From positions 1 to 34,422 of IMG/VR virus record IMGVR_UViG_3300049856_000083: a stretch of DNA of 34,422 nt. The stretch is one strand, 5' to 3'. Positions 6,099-12,320 of this stretch are shown here, piece by piece. Source of the stretch: a virus. Each line of letters opens with the position of its first letter. Positions within the stretch are counted from its first letter, which is position 1. The position numbers were made by a program, and so were the translations under genes. The notes below the pieces were generated by a model. That model saw only the letters and a list, made by a program, of their open reading frames with translations. It was not told where the DNA came from and made no database searches.

Positions 6099-6112
6099 GC
6101 GATGGGTTATGC
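6029..6112 (+). repeat. attC-like site 7
   Basis: The left end TTCTAAC (6029-6035) and right end GTTATGC (6106-6112) flank inner arms GCTAACC (6041-6047) and GGTTGAGC (6093-6100). These pair except for one extra G (6097). The central part is longer (about 45 bases) and contains GCGGAGCC, GAGCGAAGCGA and similar blocks. The start codon of the PAPS-reductase-like gene (6102) lies between the inner and outer right arms. Confidence 0.55.
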
Positions 6113-6860
6113 ACCTACATTAGTGAGCTACGGCGCTGGCACCAACAGCACCGCGATGCTCGTTGAAATGGCCCGCCGTGGCGAGAAGGTTGGCGGCATT
6201 ACGTTTGCCGACACCGGGGGCGAGAAGCCTGCGACGTATGAGTATTTGGCGATGTTCAGTGATTGGCTGCAAGACCACGGGATGCCGAAGATTGAGACTG
6301 TGAAAAAAGGTGGGCGCGTGGAAACGCTTGAGGAAAACTGCCACCGCATGAACATGCTGCCAAGCGTGGCCTATGGCTTCAAGGGTTGCAGCCTGAAATA
6401 CAAGGCCGAGCCACAGGAGGCGTTTGCGAACAACTGGAAACCAGCACGCGACGCATGGAATGCCGGCCTTCTGGTGGTGAAGTGCCTGGGCTTCGATGCC
6501 GACGAGCCGCACCGCGCGAGATTTACCGAGGACAAAAAGTACAAGTGGCGCTACCCGCTGATTGAGTTTGACATGGGGCGCGATGAGTGCATTGACTCGA
6601 TTAAGGCTGCGGGCTTGCCACTGCCCGGCAAGAGCGCATGCTTTTTTTGCCCGAACAGCAAGCCTCATGAGATTTTGGCGCTACCGCGCGATCTGCAAGA
6701 CCGAGCGGTAGCGATGGAACGGAACGCCAACCTTACGAGCATTGCAGGGCTTGGCCGAAGGTGGAAATGGGAGGACTTGTTGCGCGCAGACAGGGCGCAG
6801 CAGGTTCTATTCGAGGCACCACGGACGGACATGCCATGCGAGTGCGTCGATGGTGCATAA
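6102..6860 (+). CDS. PAPS-reductase-like PP-loop protein, last array unit
   Basis: The 252-residue protein has a PP-loop near the N-terminus (SYGAGTNSTAM, residues 9-19), then TFADTGGEKPATYEYL (35-50), typical of the PAPS reductase/ATP pyrophosphatase superfamily that binds ATP, often to adenylate a substrate. Cysteines C80, C96, C180, C183, C246 and C248 could hold an Fe-S cluster or zinc; the KSACFFCPNSKP segment resembles DndC-type and phage PAPS-reductase-like proteins. Relatives include DndC in DNA phosphorothioation, but no other dnd gene is visible. Its real substrate is unknown. The ATG lies inside attC-like site 7 and the stop (6858-6860) falls in a half site (GCATAACG). It is by far the largest gene of the array. 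Confidence 0.78.
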   Translation: MGYAPTLVSYGAGTNSTAMLVEMARRGEKVGGITFADTGGEKPATYEYLAMFSDWLQDHGMPKIETVKKGGRVETLEENCHRMNMLPSVAYGFKGCSLKYKAEPQEAFANNWKPARDAWNAGLLVVKCLGFDADEPHRARFTEDKKYKWRYPLIEFDMGRDECIDSIKAAGLPLPGKSACFFCPNSKPHEILALPRDLQDRAVAMERNANLTSIAGLGRRWKWEDLLRADRAQQVLFEAPRTDMPCECVDGA

Positions 6861-6891
6861 CGTAAAGTAGCCGGAGCGTGCAAGGTTGAGC

Positions 6892-7182
6892 ATGTACAGA
6901 ATCACGAGAAAAGCCCGCGAGGCCCGGCCCAAGCACCCGGAGCTAACCGATGCCGACATAGAGCCGATCGCGTTGCCGCTGCCGCACCTGCGCCGCCGCA
7001 TCGTCATCACCGATTTCGATCACGGCGAGACGGTGCACACACTCGACCTCTACCGCACGCGCCGGGTTGATTGCTACGCCGTGCATGTCGATGGCCAGCC
7101 GTGGCGCACCAGCATGGGCTGGAGCCGCATCCTAGCGGGGCTGCGCAAGAGTCTGCCACGCGTTCGATCTGCACAATCTTAA
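6892..7182 (+). CDS. small basic unrecognised protein
   Basis: The product is 96 residues from ATG 6892 (AAGG at 6882-6885). It begins MYRITRKAREARPKHPELTD and has a high share of Arg and His, with a beta-rich middle (HTLDLYRTRRVDCYAVHVDG) ending in a basic helix. The compact basic fold suggests nucleic-acid binding. Its TAA overlaps the ATG of the DUF1376-type gene (TAATG), so the two are co-translated. No family is recognised. A TTG at 6886 is a weaker alternative start. Confidence 0.65.
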   Translation: MYRITRKAREARPKHPELTDADIEPIALPLPHLRRRIVITDFDHGETVHTLDLYRTRRVDCYAVHVDGQPWRTSMGWSRILAGLRKSLPRVRSAQS

Positions 7183-7838
7183 TGGCCAATCAACCTGACC
7201 CGACAAAAGAGTGGTGGAGGCAATTCGACCAGCGCACGGCCGATCTTAAAATGGCTGAATACGGCGCCTATCGCCTTCTGGTCAATTATTGCTACGAGTA
7301 CGCCGAACTACCCACCGATCGTGGACAGTTGTACGTTATCGCGCGCGCCACCAATCAGGACGATCGCTCCGTCGTCGATGTGGTGCTGCACAAGAAATTC
7401 AAACTTGATCCGCTAGGCCGGTTTCGCAACGCGGAGGTCGATGCGATGATTGCGCGGCGCAACCTATACCGCAACAGGTTCGATATGCGAACTGCGGTGA
7501 TCCAGACCAACAAGGAAATAGCTGCCAGGCGCAAGGCGACCGTCACCGGCAAGCGTGGGGCACCAAAAAAAGTGTCACTGATCCTCCCGGATGTTGACCC
7601 TGCCACGTTCCCGTTGCCTCCCTGGGTGCCGCGCGAGCCGTGGCTGGCTTGGTGCGTCATGCGCACGGAGCGAAAAGTGACAAATAACCTGCGCGCGCTA
7701 CAGGCTCAGGTGGTGACGCTGGACAAACTGCGTGGTGCCGGAGAAGATCCGGCTGGCGTTCTCAAATATGCACTTCTGCACGCAGCGACCGACTTGCGAA
7801 GGATCAGGAATCTTGGGCCGTCGATGATTGCCGGATGA
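7182..7838 (+). CDS. DUF1376/YdaU-like phage protein
   Basis: The 218-residue product carries an N-terminal domain (about residues 8-95) with the pattern WWRQFDQRTADLKMAEYGAY followed by PTDRGQLYVIARATN, typical of DUF1376 proteins such as YdaU of the Rac prophage. These sit in phage replication regions and combine a winged-helix-like domain with variable C-termini; a direct role in initiation is assumed, not shown. The rest is basic (KEIAARRKATVTGKRGAPKK) and may bind DNA. The ATG at 7182 overlaps the previous stop and has no clear binding site, implying coupling. Its 3' end overlaps the last gene of the opposite operon by 35 bases. Confidence 0.75.
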   Translation: MANQPDPTKEWWRQFDQRTADLKMAEYGAYRLLVNYCYEYAELPTDRGQLYVIARATNQDDRSVVDVVLHKKFKLDPLGRFRNAEVDAMIARRNLYRNRFDMRTAVIQTNKEIAARRKATVTGKRGAPKKVSLILPDVDPATFPLPPWVPREPWLAWCVMRTERKVTNNLRALQAQVVTLDKLRGAGEDPAGVLKYALLHAATDLRRIRNLGPSMIAG

Positions 7839-8049
7839 TGTTGCCGTAGTTCGTAGGCACATACACGTCGTCTAGCTTCAACACCAGCACACAATCGTTT
7901 CCAAGCCCCCATCGGAGCGCAAGAAACTGGCCGCGCTCAATGTCGCCGTCAGTGAACACCGATAGCTTCGGATTGTCAGAAAACATGGCGGCAGCGCGCA
8001 TGGCAAACTCCTGCTGTCGGCGCTCCTCCTCGATACAGACGTGGCGCAT
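7804..8049 (-). CDS. small unrecognised protein, end of leftward operon
   Basis: The product (81 residues) is read leftwards from ATG 8049, which overlaps the TGA of the membrane protein upstream (TGATG); GGAG lies 6 bases before it. A GTG at 8052 is less likely. It starts MRHVCIEEERRQQEFAMRAA and continues with a beta-rich second half (KLSVFTDGDIERGQFLALRW). The 3' end overlaps the convergent DUF1376-type gene by 35 bases. No terminator hairpin is seen between the two strands. Function unknown. Confidence 0.62.
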   Translation of the reverse strand: MRHVCIEEERRQQEFAMRAAAMFSDNPKLSVFTDGDIERGQFLALRWGLGNDCVLVLKLDDVYVPTNYGNIIRQSSTAQDS

Positions 8050-8177
8050 CACCGGCTCCAGAAGTAGAGGAATATCGCCGGGCCACCAACGCCGATGGCC
8101 AGGCCGAGCAAGACGATTAGAAGATTGCTGACAACGCTCAAGGCGCTGTCACGCGGCACTTTCGGCAATTTTCTCAC
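8049..8177 (-). CDS. 42-residue single-pass membrane protein
   Basis: A short frame from GTG 8177 to TGA 8051-8049 encodes MRKLPKVPRDSALSVVSNLL followed by a hydrophobic segment (IVLLGLAIGVGGPAIFLYFW), about residues 17-40. The basic N-terminus should stay in the cytoplasm. The GTG overlaps the stop of the gene upstream and its own stop overlaps the next start, so it is locked between two real genes. The small size resembles host-membrane effectors or holin-like peptides of phages; no lysis genes are nearby, so the role is open. Confidence 0.55.
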   Translation of the reverse strand: MRKLPKVPRDSALSVVSNLLIVLLGLAIGVGGPAIFLYFWSR

Positions 8178-8452
8178 CGGCACGTCCAGTCGATTGGGTT
8201 GTAGGTGGGCGGGCGCTGCATGCCGGCCTTGAGTCCGCGCTGATACGCCGCCTCAATTTCCGGGCTGGCCGTAGGCATTGCCTGATGCGTTGGCACGCTG
8301 GCACGCAGCGCGTAGATTGCCGCCGTTGATATGCAGATGCCGACGATCACCGCCAACAGCACTCTTGGCTGACGTGGTGGCTCCGGCGCGGTATGCGCGG
8401 TGATGTATCGATCTTGATGGTTCAGGCCAAACGGTTCAGTGCGTGGATTCAT
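8174..8452 (-). CDS. single-pass membrane protein
   Basis: The 92-residue product has one strong transmembrane segment, VLLAVIVGICISTAAIYAL, at about residues 31-49, after a polar N-terminus without a signal-peptidase pattern. The C-terminal 40 residues (TASPEIEAAYQRGLKAGMQR) look helical and would lie in the periplasm if the basic N-terminal side stays in the cytoplasm. The start ATG 8452 overlaps the stop upstream. It is directly followed by another small membrane protein, and the two may act as a pair. Confidence 0.65.
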   Translation of the reverse strand: MNPRTEPFGLNHQDRYITAHTAPEPPRQPRVLLAVIVGICISTAAIYALRASVPTHQAMPTASPEIEAAYQRGLKAGMQRPPTYNPIDWTCR

Positions 8453-8790
8453 GGCTCATTCTCCTTTAAGGCGAGCGCTGCCAAGTGGTCGAACAAGGTG
8501 ACGCACCAATTGCCGAGCAGCGCAGTGACCTCTTGGTTGCCGATGTAGATGCTGGTAATTTCAAATTCGGCCGGATCTGGCGGGTTGATCTGCGTTGCGG
8601 GTATAGCCTTCGAGTAGTAGCCGCTCACCTCGATGGTCACGCCGTCAATGACAAACGGGTAGCCGCGTGCGCCGTGCGGGCGCGGCGATCTGGCGCGCTC
8701 CAACTCCACATCGAACAGCGGATTGCCGGTCGCCTGAAACAGTGCTAGGCGCGCTAGGTCTTGCGGCTTTAGGTTAGTGGGGTTGCTCAT
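8449..8790 (-). CDS. unrecognised protein, 113 residues
   Basis: Read from ATG 8790, which overlaps the stop of the gene upstream (ATGA); GGGTGGGA precedes it. The product begins MSNPTNLKPQDLARLALFQA. The middle part is beta-rich (YPFVIDGVTIEVSGYYS) and contains a Pro-rich loop (INPPDPAEFEI); the end is helical. A single small domain seems likely. No catalytic or metal site can be seen. The leftward operon has many such single-domain genes. Confidence 0.65.
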   Translation of the reverse strand: MSNPTNLKPQDLARLALFQATGNPLFDVELERARSPRPHGARGYPFVIDGVTIEVSGYYSKAIPATQINPPDPAEFEITSIYIGNQEVTALLGNWCVTLFDHLAALALKENEP

Positions 8791-9038
8791 GCGTCCCACC
8801 CGGCATACCAGCCATCTGCGCGCTTCTGGATGACGATGTTGTCCTTCATGCCGATGTCGCAAAGCAGGTCGCTTTGCATGCTGTCGAGCGTTTCAAGTCC
8901 ATCCTCGAACGTGGTGTCGCCAAAAAAATCGACAATCGTCATGCACAGGTGCGCGTCGCTCGCGCTGCCGTACCCTACCAGCGCGCGCCCGGCCTTGATC
9001 GGCGTGGTGTGCGGACCGCTCCATGTTGTCTTGCTCAT
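8787..9038 (-). CDS. unrecognised protein, 83 residues
   Basis: The product starts MSKTTWSGPHTTPIKAGRAL at ATG 9038, inside the last codons of the gene upstream. An upstream in-frame extension would run further into that gene and is not used. The body has a Gly/Ala-rich first part, then an acidic helix (FEDGLETLDSMQSDLLCDIG) and ends with a beta hairpin (VIQKRADGWYAGWDA). No domain is recognised. Confidence 0.63.
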   Translation of the reverse strand: MSKTTWSGPHTTPIKAGRALVGYGSASDAHLCMTIVDFFGDTTFEDGLETLDSMQSDLLCDIGMKDNIVIQKRADGWYAGWDA

Positions 9039-9406
9039 GGCGTCACCCATACCCAAGCCACCACCCACCGGCCAATGTCGGACGGTTCGGACGGCGCGCT
9101 GACTACGGTCTTGTCGTCAATTGATAGGTCATCATCGGCGGCGCACAAGTCGCGCGCTGCCGCAACGTGCGGGTCATCGTCGGGCGCGGCGAACGCCTCG
9201 ATGCAGCCGGGGAATGTCATGCCACCGGTGTTGAGCGACTCGCAGAGGGCGTCGATGGCGCGCTCGTCAAGCGGTTCGACGGTGCCTTCGTTCGTGGCGA
9301 TGTGCCATTCTGGCGGCTGCCTGCTCGCGCCGTGCATGCGCTGCCAGCACCGCAACGCGGCAAGGATGGTTGACTGCTCGCGGTCGTTCAGTTTGATGAT
9401 TGCCAT
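9035..9406 (-). CDS. acidic unrecognised protein, 123 residues
   Basis: The product starts MAIIKLNDREQSTILAALRC, with a helix at the N-terminus that resembles the opening of small phage regulators. It then becomes acidic (FAAPDDDPHVAAARDLCAAD, DDDLSIDDK) and ends in a hydrophobic strand (WVVAWVWVTP). The strong acidity would fit a DNA-mimic or a protein-binding role, which is inference. The ATG at 9406 overlaps the TAA of the gene upstream (TAATG). Confidence 0.63.
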   Translation of the reverse strand: MAIIKLNDREQSTILAALRCWQRMHGASRQPPEWHIATNEGTVEPLDERAIDALCESLNTGGMTFPGCIEAFAAPDDDPHVAAARDLCAADDDLSIDDKTVVSAPSEPSDIGRWVVAWVWVTP

Positions 9407-9651
9407 TACTTTGCTCCATGCGCCAACCGGCGCGCTTGTTTTGTTTCAAATTGAAGGCGCTCCAGCTCGGCAAGGTTCGCGGCCTTCGCTAGAGGCATGT
9501 GTGCATCGCAAAGTTGATAGACTTCATCGTCTCCGCGCATGTAGCTTACGGCGATGTCCACGCGCGCGACGGCTGGAGACTGGCAGCAATTGCACAATCC
9601 CCGGTCGATCTTCTTGGTGTAGTGCAAATGCGGGTATCGTTTGTTGTTCAT
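9406..9651 (-). CDS. small cysteine-containing protein, 81 residues
   Basis: The start ATG 9651 overlaps the previous TGA (ATGA). The sequence begins MNNKRYPHLHYTKKIDRGLC and has a cysteine cluster LCNCCQS near residues 20-23, with further metal ligands in CDAHM near 60, which together could hold one zinc. The C-terminus is a helix rich in Ala, Leu and Arg. This pattern (CxxC, then CxxH) is seen in small phage zinc proteins of unknown role. Confidence 0.65.
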   Translation of the reverse strand: MNNKRYPHLHYTKKIDRGLCNCCQSPAVARVDIAVSYMRGDDEVYQLCDAHMPLAKAANLAELERLQFETKQARRLAHGAK

Positions 9652-9842
9652 TTTGACGGCTTCCATAAGTGCCCGCAGCCGTGGCAAGTTCGCTCTCCGT
9701 CCTCAATCACATCGACATAGTGCAAGTCCTCATCGTCGAAGGAAGTGGCCGTGTAGCTATTGTCAAAGCGAGCCCACGTTTTGACCTCTACGCTCACGTC
9801 TGTGCATTTGCACAGCGGGCATTTGAATCTGGCTGTGGCCAT
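9648..9842 (-). CDS. zinc-ribbon protein, 64 residues
   Basis: C8 and C11 (KCPLCKC) and C53 and C56 (TCHGCGHLW) form a zinc ribbon, separated by an acidic beta-rich middle (SFDDEDLHYVDVIEDGERTC). The last residues after the second knuckle are WKPSK, typical of short ribbons. CGGAGA lies upstream of ATG 9842. The protein is just one domain, so it probably acts by binding another protein or nucleic acid. Confidence 0.72.
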   Translation of the reverse strand: MATARFKCPLCKCTDVSVEVKTWARFDNSYTATSFDDEDLHYVDVIEDGERTCHGCGHLWKPSK

Positions 9843-9843
9843 A

Positions 9844-10410
9844 TCAATCTCCGCGCGCTTGGTGCGCTTCGATCAGCGGCCACAATTCTGCCACGCGCTC
9901 TGGCGCTTGCTCAACGATCTCGATGTGCGCTGCTGCTGGCTCGTCCGGCCTATCGGTATCCTGCGGCACCATCATTACATGGTCGTCGCGGGAGTCGTAG
10001 TCGATCACCGCCGCATTAACGGGGGCGTCGGCGCAGACACAGGACACCATGCCACCTTCAAGCGTGATGACCACGCGCGGCGGCTTGATGGACTTGAGCG
10101 CATCCCGGATGTCGTTGAGCAGGTTCCATGCCACATCGGTGGGGGTGTGCTGCGCCTCCTCGCATTCCTGATCGAACTCGTTGATCGCGTCGATCAACCC
10201 TTGCAAGGATGTTGGCGCGGCTGGCTCAGGCGCATCGCACGCCTCGACCTCATCAATATCAAGCGAACCGTCATTGTTGTCAAAGTCGGGAAAGTCCTCG
10301 CTGCTCAACTCGTCTGCGGCCTCCTTCGCTGCCTCCAAGTCGTCGGCCTCGATGATCTTCTCGGCAGTGCCGCGCTGCGTGAATGTTGCGAGTACCTTGA
10401 ATTGCGGCAT
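9844..10410 (-). CDS. acidic two-part protein, 188 residues
   Basis: Start ATG 10410 (GGAG 7 bases upstream). The N-terminal 40 residues (MPQFKVLATFTQRGTAEKII followed by an Ala/Glu helix) look like a small beta-alpha domain often seen at the start of phage proteins of unknown role. A very acidic linker follows (FPDFDNNDGSLDIDEVEACD). A helical segment about residues 70-110 leads into a beta-rich end (PRVVITLEGGMVSCVCADAP). An acidic protein of this size could interact with host DNA-binding proteins; this is inference. Confidence 0.63.
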   Translation of the reverse strand: MPQFKVLATFTQRGTAEKIIEADDLEAAKEAADELSSEDFPDFDNNDGSLDIDEVEACDAPEPAAPTSLQGLIDAINEFDQECEEAQHTPTDVAWNLLNDIRDALKSIKPPRVVITLEGGMVSCVCADAPVNAAVIDYDSRDDHVMMVPQDTDRPDEPAAAHIEIVEQAPERVAELWPLIEAHQARGD

Positions 10411-10411
10411 G

Positions 10412-10675
10412 TCAGACTCCCGGCTGGTTAGAATTGCTAACCTGCGGCAACTCCATCCAACTAAGCTCAGGCTCCAGTATCTCGCTCCAGAGGTCATCAG
10501 GACGCACCAGGCGCTCGGCGTCCCAATGGGTGCCACAGCGGGCCATAGGGCGCGCCTTGATGCCGCGCTCGGCCTGCGTGACTACGTGGGGCCACGCGCT
10601 GCCGTGCAGGGTCACGCGGACGATCTGGCCGGGCTTGACAGGCTCGCCCATGAATGTGGTAAATTGGTGTTTCAT
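10412..10675 (-). CDS. unrecognised protein, 87 residues
   Basis: Read from ATG 10675, which has AGGAG 7 bases upstream; a longer frame would pass through the hairpin at 10707-10739 and is rejected. The sequence starts MKHQFTTFMGEPVKPGQIVR, continues with a small beta-barrel-like pattern (VTLHGSAWPHVVTQAERGIK) and a Trp-rich segment (WDAERLVRPDDLWSEILEPE). No family is recognised. Confidence 0.65.
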   Translation of the reverse strand: MKHQFTTFMGEPVKPGQIVRVTLHGSAWPHVVTQAERGIKARPMARCGTHWDAERLVRPDDLWSEILEPELSWMELPQVSNSNQPGV

Positions 10676-10706
10676 CGAGTCTCCTCTTGATGGTGGGTGA
10701 AGTGTT

Positions 10707-10739
10707 GGGGCCGGTCGGGCTGCTACCTGACCGGCCCAA
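10707..10739 (-). other. GC-rich hairpin between leftward genes
   Basis: GGGCCGGTC (10708-10716) pairs with GACCGGCCC (10729-10737), 9 bp with a 12-base loop. On the leftward transcript it comes right after the stop of the gene at 10741-10965 and is followed by CAACACTTC, so there is no U run. It could be a Rho-dependent or processing signal or a stabilising 3' structure; as an intrinsic terminator it is incomplete. Confidence 0.45.
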
Positions 10740-10740
10740 T

Positions 10741-10965
10741 TTATTTGACGATGGCAACAACCTGTTGCCGCATACCATCGGCGCAATTGATCCAGTCGCC
10801 GATGTTGTGCTGGTCGGTGAAGAAGAACCCAAGCCCGCGCCCACCATCGCGGTAATGATTGATTGAGACTGCAACTGACGGAACTTCTAGGCCGCAGTGG
10901 CGGAAGCGCATCTTGGTTTCCATCGCTTTTTGAATCTGGGCTTCGATTTCGTGTTGGTGGATCAT
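10741..10965 (-). CDS. unrecognised protein, 74 residues
   Basis: The product starts MIHQHEIEAQIQKAMETKMR, a helix, and continues with beta strands (LEVPSVAVSINHYRDGGRGL) and a final Cys-containing segment (GDWINCADGMRQQVVAIVK). Its ATG overlaps the TGA of the upstream gene. It is the last gene before the hairpin at 10707-10739. No family or active site can be seen. Confidence 0.62.
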   Translation of the reverse strand: MIHQHEIEAQIQKAMETKMRFRHCGLEVPSVAVSINHYRDGGRGLGFFFTDQHNIGDWINCADGMRQQVVAIVK

Positions 10966-11102
10966 CGCGCCCTCGCCAGCAGGTAGCGCGCGTCCTCGAA
11001 CGGGACGCCGAAGCGGGCCAGATACCGCGCTGCGGCTCCAGTGCCTTTCACGTCGCGCAGGAGGAGCGCGTTGTCCAACAGGTGTTGTTTGCGGTTGGTC
11101 AT
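10962..11102 (-). CDS. 46-residue basic protein
   Basis: From ATG 11102, overlapping the TGA upstream, the short product reads MTNRKQHLLDNALLLRDVKG and ends ARFGVPFEDARYLLARAR. It is mostly helical with a net positive charge. The pattern of a helix followed by a Gly-x-Gly turn and an Arg-rich helix recalls a minimal helix-turn-helix, but it is too short to be sure. Its place in an unbroken chain of overlapping genes supports that it is translated. Confidence 0.58.
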   Translation of the reverse strand: MTNRKQHLLDNALLLRDVKGTGAAARYLARFGVPFEDARYLLARAR

Positions 11103-11401
11103 ACCAGCGCCGCGCCCTTCTCGTCGAGCTTCGGCAGCGCCGCGCTCATCGTGTCGCACCACGTTTGCAGGTCGTCGATGGCCTGTTGGTACTGGCTGCG
11201 CTTGTATTTCTTGCCGGTGATCTGACCGGCAGCGGCGAGCATTGCGCCCGGTGTGTACGCGCGATTCACCTTGATGCCAGTCTTGGCGAACAGCTTGATC
11301 GCGCTCTTAAGCACGGTGGCGCTATACAGCTTGGTGGCGTCCGGGCCGACGAACGACATAGCGCCGTTCGCGTGGCTCTGGATGTGGGATTCTTGCTGCA
11401 T
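11099..11401 (-). CDS. unrecognised protein, 100 residues; first gene after promoter
   Basis: The product starts MQQESHIQSHANGAMSFVGP at ATG 11401, with AAGGAGAG 7 bases upstream. It continues with two helices (TVLKSAIKLFAKTGIKVNRA; YKRSQYQQAIDDLQTWCDTM) joined by a Gly-rich loop. It is the first gene behind the promoter at 11455-11484, so it may be made earlier or more strongly than the genes further along. No family is recognised. Confidence 0.66.
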   Translation of the reverse strand: MQQESHIQSHANGAMSFVGPDATKLYSATVLKSAIKLFAKTGIKVNRAYTPGAMLAAAGQITGKKYKRSQYQQAIDDLQTWCDTMSAALPKLDEKGAALV

Positions 11402-11454
11402 GACTCTCTCCTTCTCGGTGGTTGGTGATGCCGGACTGCTATCCGGTGGTTATA

Positions 11455-11484
11455 TTTATAACGCGCTTCGGGTCAGGCTGTCAA
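11455..11484 (-). promoter_or_regulatory. leftward sigma70-type promoter with operator-like repeat
   Basis: On the minus strand TTGACA (11484-11479) is followed after 18 bases by TATAAA (11460-11455). The -35 overlaps an inverted repeat AGGCT (11475-11479) and AGCCT (11484-11488), a likely operator. The -35 lies in the 3' end of the HTH gene (11473-11727), so that protein could control the promoter that starts just behind its own gene. A short GC hairpin, CCGGA/TCCGG around 11431-11446, is in the leader. Confidence 0.62.
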
Positions 11485-11727
11485 GCCTTTTGTGGCGATG
11501 CGTCGCACGCTCTTGGCCTCCCGCTCGCGCGCCACGGCGAGGCAGTGCAGGGCGAACGCCACACAATAGGGCGCAGGGAACGTGCCGCGCGTATCCAGAT
11601 AGCGCCGCATCGTGCGGTGGTCGATGCCCAAGGCGTCGGCACACTGGCCTTGCGACAGACCGGTACGTTTGACCAGCTCGCGAAGATGGGCCGGATCGTG
11701 GCGGTACAGGCGAGCGTCGGGCTTCAT
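11473..11727 (-). CDS. helix-turn-helix protein, Cro/CI-type
   Basis: The 84-residue product carries an HTH at about residues 24-45: LSQGQCADALGIDHRTMRRY, with the usual Gln-x-x-x-Ala...Gly pattern of XRE-family DNA-binding domains. The N-terminus is MKPDARLYRHDPAHLRELVK and the C-terminus is a basic helix (EREAKSVRRIATKG). The size is that of a Cro-like protein without a cleavage domain. ATG 11727 overlaps the stop of the methyltransferase-like gene. The promoter with operator symmetry at 11455-11488 lies over its 3' end and is a natural candidate target; this is inference. Confidence 0.75.
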   Translation of the reverse strand: MKPDARLYRHDPAHLRELVKRTGLSQGQCADALGIDHRTMRRYLDTRGTFPAPYCVAFALHCLAVAREREAKSVRRIATKGLTA

Positions 11728-12320
11728 AGCGCGCCCCACTGTGCTGCCATCGCGTCGGCCAAGCCTTGGAAGGTCGCGCTCCTGATCTTCCATCTGTCTG
11801 GCGAGGGCGGCAGGTTGTACCAAACCGGGAGCGACTTTCCGCTCTTGGTGATGTGTCGCGCACCCTTGCCAACGATGTTGGTCGGCGCCAGCGGCGGCAG
11901 GTTCTTGAGCCATAAACACGTCGTCTTGGTTGCTTCGTGACCGAACATCCACGGTTGCACAATCTGGTCAGGTTTGCGGATGTGGGTCGAGATAACGGAC
12001 ACCGGATTCTCCAAGCATATCCGCTCAATCGGCGCGTCGAGCAACAGGCGCACGAAGTCGAGGGCGGCCTGCTGGCGTCCATCGGCGATCTTGGCGGCGA
12101 AGTGTTTCGCGCCGCTCACAGCCAGATGCGTGCATGGTGGGTGCGCGATCATCAAGTCGAACGCGCCGCCCTGCTCGATCATGTCCTCAACGCGCCCGAT
12201 GTAGTGGTATGGCGAATCGTCATCGCTCGGCAACAGGTCGCAGGACATTACATCGTGTCCGAGGACATCAAACGCCCTGCGCACCGCGCCGGAATATTCG
12301 CAAGCTACAAGAACTTTCAT
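11724..12320 (-). CDS. short cytosine-5 DNA-methyltransferase-like protein
   Basis: The 198-residue product has the AdoMet-binding opening MKVLVACEYSGAVRRAF, then an acidic CDLLPSDDD, a motif IV-like HPPCTHLAVSG (C63 in the place of the catalytic cysteine), ENP at 104-106 (motif VI) and a closing RSATFQGLADAMAAQW (motif X-like). These are the order and spacing of the m5C methyltransferase family, but the target-recognition region is almost absent, so it is much shorter than a standard enzyme (over 300 residues). Such short phage versions are common; whether they methylate DNA or only bind is unclear. It could protect phage DNA from restriction. The ATG overlaps the stop upstream and no binding site is seen. 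Confidence 0.76.
   Translation of the reverse strand: MKVLVACEYSGAVRRAFDVLGHDVMSCDLLPSDDDSPYHYIGRVEDMIEQGGAFDLMIAHPPCTHLAVSGAKHFAAKIADGRQQAALDFVRLLLDAPIERICLENPVSVISTHIRKPDQIVQPWMFGHEATKTTCLWLKNLPPLAPTNIVGKGARHITKSGKSLPVWYNLPPSPDRWKIRSATFQGLADAMAAQWGAL

Noticed and set aside
4098-6112. CRISPR array
   Set aside because: The repeats are about 300-355 bp apart, vary in sequence and enclose ORFs; no constant repeat with short spacers exists.
6855-6900. Eighth attC-like site after the PAPS-reductase-like gene
   Set aside because: Only a GCATAACG left end is convincing. Inner arms with a single extra base and a GTTRRRY right end are not found; GGTTGAGC resembles part of site 7 but has no partner.
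10707-10739. Intrinsic terminator in the leftward operon
   Set aside because: Stem is strong but no T run follows on the transcribed strand, so it is listed only as a hairpin.
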